A stretch of 21,313 bases of DNA from a bacterium. GTDB taxonomy: Bacteria > Babelota > Babeliae > Babelales > Chromulinivoraceae. Positions 15,819 through 21,313 of this stretch are shown in pieces. The notes beneath the pieces were generated by a model. That model did not search any database. It was not told where the DNA came from and worked only from the letters and a program-made list of their open reading frames with translations. Location of the stretch: NCBI GenBank assembly GCA_947377595.1, contig CANCGK010000006.1, positions 1-21,313 on the forward strand, given 5' to 3'. Made by a program: the position numbers and the translations under genes. Position 1 is the stretch's first letter. Each line of letters begins with the position of its first letter.

Positions 15819-16054
15819 AAAAAAGGAAAGAATGAATCTTTCTGATATCAATCTAGCAAAAAAACTTTTCTAATTGCAATATTTAATTAAAGATATTTAA
15901 ATGATCTCTATCTTTAATATGATTGAATCATCTTATTGATGAGTTCTTATTTGTGCTTATTTTTAAATGTTTTGACCCTGTTGCAAGTGTATTGTTTTTG
16001 TGATAATTTTATTTCAGATAGATAATAATAGTATTTTTTAATAGGGTTTTTGAT

Positions 16055-16591
16055 ATGAAAATAAATAAAATTTCTTTGTTGGCTTTTGTCTGTTTGATGC
16101 CATTTGCACAGGTAGTTTGTTTAAATGAAATGAGTTCTGCAATCATGAAAAGCACCGTCAATTCCATTTTGGTTTTGCCTGTTTATGGTGCTGTAAAAGG
16201 TTTTGAACGAAGGGTTTTGAATAAAAAAATAAAAATAGTTCAAGATCAGTTAACGACTGAAGAACAAGCTATTTTTAATCAAAATTATGATAGTACAAAA
16301 ATTGATACTAAGCCTTTTACTACTGCAACTGGTCCTTTAGCAGCTGTGTTAGCCTTGTCTATTCCATTAGTAGCTGTGAACCCAGCTGTTGGAAGCTTTG
16401 TAGGCGGATCAGGTCTAATTGCAAGTACAGCATTAGCAGTTGCTGCAAAGCAAGGTCAAGCGCATAATGATGCTACGTTTAAAAAAGTTGTTAGCTCTAT
16501 TAATATGCTCAGGGCTACAAAAAAACAATTGCCTATTAATGAAAATGTAGGATTGTCTGACTTTGAAAAAATGTTTTGTGTGCAAAGTTAG
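16055..16591 (+). CDS. Small exported protein with a glycine/alanine-rich hydrophobic region
   Basis: A 178-residue protein of unknown function. The signal peptide covers about residues 1-22 (core ISLLAFVCLMPFAQVV). A polar region is followed by a long hydrophobic, small-residue stretch at about 90-130 (GPLAAVLALSIPLVAV, then AVGSFVGGSGLIASTALAVA). It could form one or two membrane helices or a hairpin. The C-terminus is soluble and charged. The gene is followed by a clear rho-independent terminator, so it is probably its own transcription unit. The 279 nt before it are AT-rich and hold only the hairpin at 15778-15818. Confidence 0.7.
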   Translation: MKINKISLLAFVCLMPFAQVVCLNEMSSAIMKSTVNSILVLPVYGAVKGFERRVLNKKIKIVQDQLTTEEQAIFNQNYDSTKIDTKPFTTATGPLAAVLALSIPLVAVNPAVGSFVGGSGLIASTALAVAAKQGQAHNDATFKKVVSSINMLRATKKQLPINENVGLSDFEKMFCVQS

Positions 16592-16621
16592 TCAATAATA
16601 TGCATCTTTTGTAATATTTTG

Positions 16622-16665
16622 TAAGCCCCAGTCAGGATTGTTCTTGATTGGGGCTTAATTTTTTA
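16622..16665 (+). terminator. Rho-independent terminator after the 16055-16591 gene
   Basis: A 13-bp stem (TAAGCCCCAGTCA / TGATTGGGGCTTA, one G-U pair) with a 10-nt loop, followed by AATTTTTTAG. It lies 30 nt after the stop codon. It also separates this gene from convergent trxA, but there is no T-run on the minus side. Confidence 0.9.
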
Positions 16666-16688
16666 GACGATAGCAGGTGTATGTATGA

Positions 16689-17015
16689 TTATACAGATTG
16701 TATAAAATCTTCTATGCGAGCTCTTAAAGCTTCTTTGCTCATGTAGCCAGTGTCTTTTGAATGCATTTCGCCATTGCTATAAAAAATGAAGGTTGGTACT
16801 GATGTTACGCCAAACATGATAGAAATATCGCGAGCTTCATCAACATTAAGTGAGGCAAATGTGCATCGACCGACAAATTCTTTTTCAAGGTCTGCAAAAA
16901 TTGGTTTCATTTGTTGGCATGGCCCGCACCATGTAGCATAGACGTCAATAACAATTGGCATGCTAGATTTGCGGATATCAATTTCAAAATTATCTTTGTT
17001 GATAACGATAGGCAT
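16689..17015 (-). CDS. trxA: Thioredoxin
   Basis: A 108-residue cytosolic thiol-disulfide oxidoreductase of standard thioredoxin length. The redox motif WCGPC is at residues 29-33 (Cys30, Cys33) in YATWCGPCQQMKP. The conserved buried acidic residue is in IVIDVYA, and the cis-Pro loop is TSVPTF. There is no signal peptide, so it works in the cytoplasm. AAGGA a few nt upstream supports the start. It is a single gene, convergent with the small exported gene to its left and divergent from the Bax inhibitor-1 family gene to its right. Confidence 0.96.
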   Translation of the reverse strand: MPIVINKDNFEIDIRKSSMPIVIDVYATWCGPCQQMKPIFADLEKEFVGRCTFASLNVDEARDISIMFGVTSVPTFIFYSNGEMHSKDTGYMSKEALRARIEDFIQSV

Positions 17016-17209
17016 GATAGATTCCTTGGCTTAAATTGATATGAAATTTAAAATTATTGTAACTTATTTAATCATATCTAAAAACTTTTGCAATTGATCT
17101 ATGATGATTCATCTAATTTTCTATAATCTTGTAAAAAAACACAGAATAGGAAATAATGATAAAGAGAATCAAATAGAGAAGTTTAGTTTTATAAAGAAAG
17201 GTTATTTTT

Positions 17210-17893
17210 ATGAACTATCACAATTATCAAGCGATCGCAGCTCAAGGTTTTATGAGCAAGGTCTATAGTTGGATGGCTGCTGGCTTATGTGTTACTGGCG
17301 CTGTGTCTTATTATTTATCACCGGCTGTTAATCCAAAATTGTTTATGGCTTTACAGGGTTATATTTTAGTGTTTGCTTTATTGCAGCTTGGTTTAGTCAT
17401 GTATTTTACTGCAGCATGGAGATCTTTGCAATATACAACGCTTGCAACCATGTTTACGGTTTATTCTGGCTTAATGGGTATTACGCTTGCACCAGTAGCT
17501 TATATTTATACTGGAGAATCTATTTTTCAGATATTTTTTATGGCAGCAGCAATGTTTGCTGGTATGGCTGTTTATGGCTCAGTGACAAAAAGTGATTTGT
17601 CTTCGATGGGTAATATTTTATTGATGGGTTTATTCGGTCTTGTGATTGCAAATTTTATTAATATTTTTTGGCATAATGCGCAATTTGATATTGTTATTTC
17701 ATGCATTGGTGTTGGTTTGTTTGCAATTTTAACTGCCTACGATGTGCAGATGTTGCGTAATTTTTCTATGCAAGCAGTTGAAGATCAAGAAGATATGGAT
17801 AAAATTGCATTAATTGGAGCTTTGCAGCTTTATTTAAATGTGATTAATATGTTCTTATATTTGCTTCGTTTGTTTGGGAAAAAACGCGATTAA
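17210..17893 (+). CDS. Bax inhibitor-1 family (YbhL/YccA-type) integral membrane protein
   Basis: A 227-residue inner-membrane protein with about seven hydrophobic helices. The N-terminus (FMSKVYSWMAAGLCVTGAVSYYL) and the late motif AILTAYDVQMLRN are hallmarks of the bacterial Bax inhibitor-1 (UPF0005) family, whose bacterial members are putative ion channels or modulators of FtsH-type proteolysis. The length is typical. The last helix (LQLYLNVINMFLYLLRLFG) also fits. A TATAAT box at 17122-17127 could be the -10 element. AAAGG lies ahead of the ATG. It ends at a bidirectional terminator. The physiological role is not known from the sequence. Confidence 0.92.
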   Translation: MNYHNYQAIAAQGFMSKVYSWMAAGLCVTGAVSYYLSPAVNPKLFMALQGYILVFALLQLGLVMYFTAAWRSLQYTTLATMFTVYSGLMGITLAPVAYIYTGESIFQIFFMAAAMFAGMAVYGSVTKSDLSSMGNILLMGLFGLVIANFINIFWHNAQFDIVISCIGVGLFAILTAYDVQMLRNFSMQAVEDQEDMDKIALIGALQLYLNVINMFLYLLRLFGKKRD

Positions 17894-17911
17894 TGTAAGC
17901 ATGATATATGA

Positions 17912-17942
17912 AAAAGGCCTGATTTTTTAAATCAGGCCTTTT
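17912..17942. terminator. Bidirectional terminator between the BI-1 family gene and the DUF1761-like gene
   Basis: A 14-bp perfect stem (AAAAGGCCTGATTT / AAATCAGGCCTTTT) with a 3-nt T loop. The A/T ends supply a U-tract on both strands. It lies between two convergent stop codons. Confidence 0.93.
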
Positions 17943-17949
17943 GATTGTG

Positions 17950-18429
17950 TTATGAAAGGTAAGTAACTGTTATTGCAATTGCTGATAAAGAAATCAAATG
18001 TTTAACAGATTCTAACATCCAATGTTTCCAGTTGTGTCCACACCAAATAACTTCTTCTGCAGAAAATGGAAGAATGAATCCAGCCCAAATAAATAAAACT
18101 ACGTGCATTGAATGCATCATGCTTTTTACTTGTTGATTTGAGCTAAAAAATACATGAGCTAATTGTTCTAAAGCACTTTTTGAAACCATAGATAGTTGAG
18201 CTTTTTCAAAAATTGCAATTGCAACGCAAACGCCAACTGATAACACTAGTGATGCAAAAGCTTGTAATGCAAGATTAACTCGCATGTCTTGGCTTAAATT
18301 GCCGCATGCTTTTTGATCTTTTTCGTGTTTCCAAAGTTTACCAAGTACTAATTCTGAGTTTAACGCCCAACCTGTCATGTAGTGAGCAGCTGCGCCAGCT
18401 AAAGCAACAGTAAGGTGATGTAGCATCAT
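17950..18429 (-). CDS. Small four-helix membrane protein, DUF1761-like
   Basis: A 159-residue protein with about four hydrophobic segments: HHLTVALAGAAAHYMTGWAL at the start, ASLVLSVGVCVAIAIF, MHVVLFIWAGFILPF, and a C-terminal LISLSAIAITVTYLS. Topology, a GWAL...GKLW turn after helix 1, and a final W-x-x-x-x-(V)KHLISL segment resemble the DUF1761 family of unknown function. The match is by eye and moderate. AAGGA ahead of the ATG supports the start. The gene is convergent with the BI-1 family gene. Confidence 0.7.
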   Translation of the reverse strand: MMLHHLTVALAGAAAHYMTGWALNSELVLGKLWKHEKDQKACGNLSQDMRVNLALQAFASLVLSVGVCVAIAIFEKAQLSMVSKSALEQLAHVFFSSNQQVKSMMHSMHVVLFIWAGFILPFSAEEVIWCGHNWKHWMLESVKHLISLSAIAITVTYLS

Positions 18430-18579
18430 AGCAATATCCTTTTTTTAACAGAAACAAACATATATTTACGACAACATGTACATTGTATAGATGAATGTTT
18501 TTTTTTGTCAAATCGATGTGATATGAGCCTATGAACAAATAGAAACTTTAAGGTGAGTTTTTGAAATTAAAAATAAAAA

Positions 18580-18671
18580 TGGAGGAGAGAGTGGGATTCG
18601 AACCCACGATCCCGTTTTAGCGAGATAACGGTTTTCAAGACCGTCGCATTCGACCACTCTGCCATCTCTCC
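18580..18671 (-). tRNA. tRNA-Ser (UGA)
   Basis: A complete class II tRNA with long variable arm on the minus strand. Acceptor GGAGAGA pairs with TCTCTCC. The anticodon loop CTTGAAA gives anticodon UGA. The T arm is GTGGG-TTCGAAT-CCCAC. CCA is encoded. The discriminator base is U, which differs from the A in the other serine tRNA here. Confidence 0.95.
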
Positions 18672-18779
18672 TCATAATTTTTTTCAAACGAAGGTTCAGA
18701 AGTGAACCGATGAATATAATACTACTCGAAAATTAAGATAAATCAATATTATTTTATAAAAAAATTAAAAAACATTGAT

Positions 18780-19067
18780 TTAAAATAATTTTTTTTGTTT
18801 TTCAAGCCCAATTAATTGTAAAAATGATTCATAATTTAAGTCTGTTGTAATTAGGAGCACTTTGTTTCTTGATGTAAAGCCAAGCACAATATCAACATCA
18901 CGTTGTGTAACATGACATGTTTTGGCTATAAATTTAATGAGTTCGTAGTTGGCTTGACCATCTTGAGCTGCAGATTTGAGATAGCATCGTAAGCGTTGTT
19001 CTTTGTCTAAAACAAAGCCAATTTTGCCAGAAGATGGTATAACTTTAATTTCTAGTCGTAGAGCCAT
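18780..19067 (-). CDS. DUF167 / YggU family protein
   Basis: A 95-residue soluble protein. The family pattern is clear: LEIKVIPSSGK at the start, then LRCYLKSAAQDGQANYELIKFIAK (matching the usual V-R-L-A-P--GKAN--LI-FLA), and VDIVLGFTSRNKVLLI (matching the usual I-G--SR-K-L-I). The family (UPF0235) is widespread and its molecular role is not established. The length is normal. AAAAGGCG precedes the start codon. It lies alone on the minus strand between two serine tRNAs. Confidence 0.9.
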   Translation of the reverse strand: MALRLEIKVIPSSGKIGFVLDKEQRLRCYLKSAAQDGQANYELIKFIAKTCHVTQRDVDIVLGFTSRNKVLLITTDLNYESFLQLIGLEKQKKLF

Positions 19068-19205
19068 GCGTCGCCTTTTTATCTTAAATCATAAGCTTTT
19101 TTATTATTGTGCATTATTTTTTATAAAAAATGAATGAAAGAGCTTGTAAAAAATTGTAAATAGATTATGATAGTTTGTATCTTGAGATTGAAATCATCGT
19201 TTCGT

Positions 19206-19296
19206 GGAGAGGTGACTGAGTGGTTAAAAGTGCTCGCCTGCTAAGTGAGAGTTCTCGAAAGAGGGCGCAAGGGTTCGAATCCCTTCCTCTCCACCA
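19206..19296 (+). tRNA. tRNA-Ser (GCU)
   Basis: A class II tRNA. Acceptor GGAGAGG pairs with CCTCTCC. Anticodon stem-loop CTCGC-CTGCTAA-GTGAG has anticodon GCU. It has a long variable arm, T arm AAGGG-TTCGAAT-CCCTT, discriminator A and encoded CCA. Confidence 0.95.
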
Positions 19297-19467
19297 TTCA
19301 TTATGCATGTTGTTATAAATTTTAAATAAAAATTTGTAAAGCATGTAAAAATAATTCTTGTGATTTATAAGCGATATATGATACAATCATATTACTATGT
19401 GAATATTATTTTAATGTAATATTTAAGATAATCTTTTTATATAGTTTCATTTGAAATAAAATTATGT

Positions 19468-19544
19468 GTGCCCATAGCTCAATTGGATAGAGTACTAGAC
19501 TACGAATCTAGCGGTTAGAGGTTCGACTCCTCTTGGGCACACCA
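19468..19544 (+). tRNA. tRNA-Arg (ACG)
   Basis: Acceptor GTGCCCA pairs with TGGGCAC. Anticodon stem-loop CTAGA-CTACGAA-TCTAG gives ACG, whose wobble A is normally changed to inosine by TadA to read CGN codons. Discriminator A and encoded CCA are present; 77 nt. Confidence 0.96.
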
Positions 19545-19613
19545 TCTTTTACTCAGGTTTGAGCTGGTATGCCAGATTACTCTGCGTGCGCGCTTAAGAT
19601 TTGAATTTTTTAT

Positions 19614-19700
19614 GCCAAGGTGGCGAAATTGGTAGACGCACGGGACTCAAAATCCCGCGATAGCAATATCGTGCCGGTTCGAGTCCGGCCCTTGGCACCA
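19614..19700 (+). tRNA. tRNA-Leu (CAA)
   Basis: A class II tRNA of 87 nt. Acceptor GCCAAGG pairs with CCTTGGC. Anticodon stem-loop CGGGA-CTCAAAA-TCCCG gives anticodon CAA. It has a long variable arm, T arm CCGGT/TCGAGTCCGG region, discriminator A and encoded CCA. Confidence 0.96.
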
Positions 19701-19797
19701 GATATTTTTCTTTTTATTCCAATTTTTCTTAAAAACAATACACTATTTTTAATTTCAGTATTAATTTTTAATTACATGTAAAAATAGCAAGGTATGC

Positions 19798-20133
19798 ATG
19801 ATGCACGATAGTAATTGTATTTTTTGTAAAATTATTTCTGGTCAAATTTCAAGTAAAGTTATTTATCAAACAGATCTTTCGATCGTTCTGCAAGACATTG
19901 CGCCACAAGCTCCAATTCATTATTTAATTATTCCAAAAGTTCATATTCAAGATTTTGTTGCTTGTACAGATCCAAAATTAATATTAGATCTGATGTCTAT
20001 TCCCCCTATTTTAGCGCAGCAGCTTGGTCAAGATGCTGCATTTAAATTATCGACCAATAATGGGTATGCTGCAGGTCAGCGCGTTTTTCATCTTCATTTT
20101 CATTTTATGTCTGGTAAAAGTTTTTCTGAATAA
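19798..20133 (+). CDS. HIT-family nucleotide hydrolase (HinT-like)
   Basis: A 111-residue cytosolic protein of the histidine triad superfamily, which hydrolyses phosphoramidates and adenylated nucleotides. The N-terminal CIFCKI (Cys7, Cys10) with His49 forms the zinc site seen in many bacterial HITs. The histidine triad is FHLHFHFMSG (His98, His100, His102), the His-x-His-x-His core of the active site. YLIIPKVHI matches the conserved 'L-IPK-H' strand. The length is typical of HinT. AAGG five nt before the ATG supports the start; a second ATG follows immediately. It lies downstream of tRNA-Leu on the same strand. Confidence 0.95.
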   Translation: MMHDSNCIFCKIISGQISSKVIYQTDLSIVLQDIAPQAPIHYLIIPKVHIQDFVACTDPKLILDLMSIPPILAQQLGQDAAFKLSTNNGYAAGQRVFHLHFHFMSGKSFSE

Positions 20134-20166
20134 AATTTAAGGTTAGATTTTTTCTTTTTTGTACTA

Positions 20167-20196
20167 TTGCAATTTGAATTTCTACTTTGCTACAAT
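20167..20196 (+). promoter_or_regulatory. Sigma70-type promoter for the repeat-protein gene
   Basis: TTGCAA (20167-20172) and TACAAT (20191-20196) are separated by 18 nt and lie about 45 nt before the ATG at 20241. It is one of the better -35/-10 pairs visible in this window. AGGG at about 20229 would be the ribosome binding site. Confidence 0.6.
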
Positions 20197-20240
20197 CGCA
20201 GTAGATCTTATTGTATGAAATATAAAAAAGGGAATGAATC

Positions 20241-21313
20241 ATGCAGGTTTATTCGTATAAAAAAAATAGTGGTTTAATTTTTTTGATTGTTTTGCAGGTT
20301 TTTGATATTGCAGCAGCTGCGAAGGGTGGTTTTCAGTCAAAAAATCAACCAAAAGATTCTTTTAGTGGTAGTAATCCTATGATAGCTGCTACATCAGAGA
20401 AACCTGTTGTCCAGCAAGAATTGGTATCAGGTGTAGTAAATCGATCAACTTCTTTCTTACGCGATGCTCCATATATAAAAAAATTGCAGAGTCAGCAGCA
20501 AGCGCGTCAGTTGGAAAGTGTTGGTAGTCGGACTCGTTTTTCATCAGATCAAAGTTATGTATTGAAAAAAAGTAATACTCAAACAGGTTCTTCTGGGCTT
20601 GAAATTTCAGGTGATCAAACTGGTCAAATAACTGCTTCTGGTAATGTTGTCCAGGGATTTGTTCAAGTAGAAAAAACTCCTAAAGAGAAATTTAACAGCT
20701 CTTTGCAGTTAGATACGGTTCGTGAGTCGGGAGATGTTGTTGCTTATGATAATCCTATGTATATTCCTTCATTGAATAAAACTCTTGTTAAGCAAGAATC
20801 TGCGCAGGTCAAATTAAAGCCGCGAGCTTCTGGGTGGATTAATCCATTATCATCTCCTGCTAAGGGTAGATCTCAAAATTCTAAGTCTGGGGGGAAGTTT
20901 GGTATAAAACCTGACGTGGTCGATGGTGTATTAAAAGCAAATGATGGGCCAGGTGTAGAACAAAAAAATGGTGATGGTGGTCAGGTAAATGTTGGCAGTG
21001 AAGTAGATGTAAGTAAGGCTCAAGAAGATCTATTAATGGAAAAAATATATCCAGAAAATATTGAAAGTGTGTCGGTTTCAGCTCAGTTAAAATCATCTTC
21101 TCAATATCCAGAAAATATTGAAAGTGTGCCGGTTTCAGCTCAGTTAAAATCATCTTCTCATAATCCATTATCGCGTGCTAAGGGTAGATCTCAAGTTTCT
21201 AAGTCTTCTGTGGGTGTAAAACCTGACGTGGTCGATGGTGTATTAAAAGCAAATGATGGGCCAGGTGTAGAACAAAAAAATGGTGATGGTGGTCAGGTAA
21301 ATGTTGGCAGTGA
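20241..21313 (+). CDS. Exported repeat-rich protein of unknown function (partial, 3' end outside window)
   Basis: The frame is open from the ATG at 20241 to the window edge, giving 357 visible residues with no stop. The signal peptide covers about residues 1-27 (core GLIFLIVLQVF, ending IAAAA|KG). The rest is polar, Ser/Gln/Lys/Asn-rich and probably disordered, with no hydrophobic segment. Two orders of repeat are present. A ~104-residue unit, starting NPLSSPAKGRSQ and ending DGVLKANDGPGVEQKNGDGG, begins again as NPLSRAKGRSQ. Inside it, a 19-residue unit YPENIESVSVSAQLKSSSQ occurs twice in tandem. Repeat copies are almost identical at DNA level, so amplification was recent. It could be a surface or secreted protein. 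The function cannot be inferred. Confidence 0.78.
   Translation, partial: MQVYSYKKNSGLIFLIVLQVFDIAAAAKGGFQSKNQPKDSFSGSNPMIAATSEKPVVQQELVSGVVNRSTSFLRDAPYIKKLQSQQQARQLESVGSRTRFSSDQSYVLKKSNTQTGSSGLEISGDQTGQITASGNVVQGFVQVEKTPKEKFNSSLQLDTVRESGDVVAYDNPMYIPSLNKTLVKQESAQVKLKPRASGWINPLSSPAKGRSQNSKSGGKFGIKPDVVDGVLKANDGPGVEQKNGDGGQVNVGSEVDVSKAQEDLLMEKIYPENIESVSVSAQLKSSSQYPENIESVPVSAQLKSSSHNPLSRAKGRSQVSKSSVGVKPDVVDGVLKANDGPGVEQKNGDGGQVNVGS
20905..21001 (+). repeat. Long coding repeat, copy 1 (97 nt visible)
   Basis: Identical over 97 nt to 21217-21313, at an offset of exactly 312 nt (104 codons), so the frame is kept. The identity runs to the last base of the window, so the true repeat is longer. A weaker match extends left to the NPLSS..AKGRSQ segment near 20841. 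Confidence 0.9.
21048..21161 (+). repeat. Tandem 57-nt coding repeat, two copies
   Basis: Units 21048-21104 and 21105-21161 encode 19 residues each and differ at only two bases (TCG to CCG, and the last base). They are nested inside the 312-nt period. The length is a multiple of three, so copy number can change without breaking the frame. Confidence 0.92.
21217..21313 (+). repeat. Long coding repeat, copy 2 (cut by window edge)
   Basis: Exact copy of 20905-21001. It is preceded by the second NPLS..AKGRSQ segment at about 21162. More copies may follow outside the window. Confidence 0.9.

Noticed and set aside
1450..17893. A bacterial cell-death system linking the caspase-like peptidase with the Bax inhibitor-1 family gene
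   Set aside because: The two genes are over 14 kb apart, the peptidase is predicted to be exported, and bacterial BI-1 family proteins are common membrane proteins with no known caspase link.
20881..21168. 95-codon minus-strand frame, His/Leu-rich with internal repeats
   Set aside because: Its repeats are simply the reverse complement of the plus-strand repeat gene, which has a promoter, ribosome binding site and signal peptide.
20841..21313. CRISPR-like array at the right edge
   Set aside because: The repeats are long, in-frame, coding and either directly adjacent or 312 nt apart, with no short repeat-spacer alternation.

Overview
This AT-rich window looks like chromosomal DNA from a small-genome, host-associated bacterium with a Gram-negative envelope. 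A full BamA with five POTRA domains shows an outer membrane is present. The mix of lone housekeeping genes with many Sec-signal-bearing proteins of unknown function, plus toxin and protease genes, resembles Candidatus Dependentiae (TM6/Babelae), intracellular bacteria of protists. That placement is an inference from gene content and style; no marker gene here proves it.

Layout. Bases 1-1417 hold the C-terminal end of an EndoU-type RNase toxin, followed by two tightly packed small genes that look like distantly paralogous immunity proteins. Next comes a secreted caspase-like (clan CD) cysteine peptidase (1450-3225) and a secreted or membrane protein of unknown function (3364-4473). That gene converges on, and overlaps, a minus-strand ftsL-ftsI pair (6423-4463) for septal peptidoglycan synthesis. 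Bases 6424-6803 contain no gene but carry a relic copy of the bamA 3' end with its hairpin. A secreted pentapeptide-repeat protein (6804-8510) follows, then bamA on the minus strand (11121-8569), then cysS on the plus strand (11352-12686).

A strong bidirectional terminator separates cysS from a minus-strand secreted metalloprotease (13842-12739). It resembles the peptidase half of FtsH but has no AAA+ ATPase. Two more signal-peptide proteins of unknown function follow (14054-15775 and 16055-16591), then thioredoxin (minus), a Bax inhibitor-1 family membrane protein (plus) and a small four-helix membrane protein resembling DUF1761 (minus). A tRNA region (Ser-UGA minus; Ser-GCU, Arg-ACG and Leu-CAA plus) surrounds a DUF167 gene and is followed by a HIT-family hydrolase. 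The window ends inside a secreted, repeat-rich protein (20241 onward) whose coding repeats are nearly identical at the DNA level.

How the genes work together. BamA builds the outer membrane, FtsL/FtsI build the septum, and CysS, thioredoxin and the tRNAs are core functions. The accessory part is export-oriented: an EndoU toxin cassette, a caspase-like peptidase, an ATPase-less M41-like protease, a pentapeptide-repeat protein and a repeat protein. These could act in the envelope, against competitors or on a eukaryotic host. The most notable items are the EndoU/double-immunity cassette, the two secreted proteases, the duplicated bamA tail that brackets the pentapeptide gene, and the expanding repeats at the right edge.
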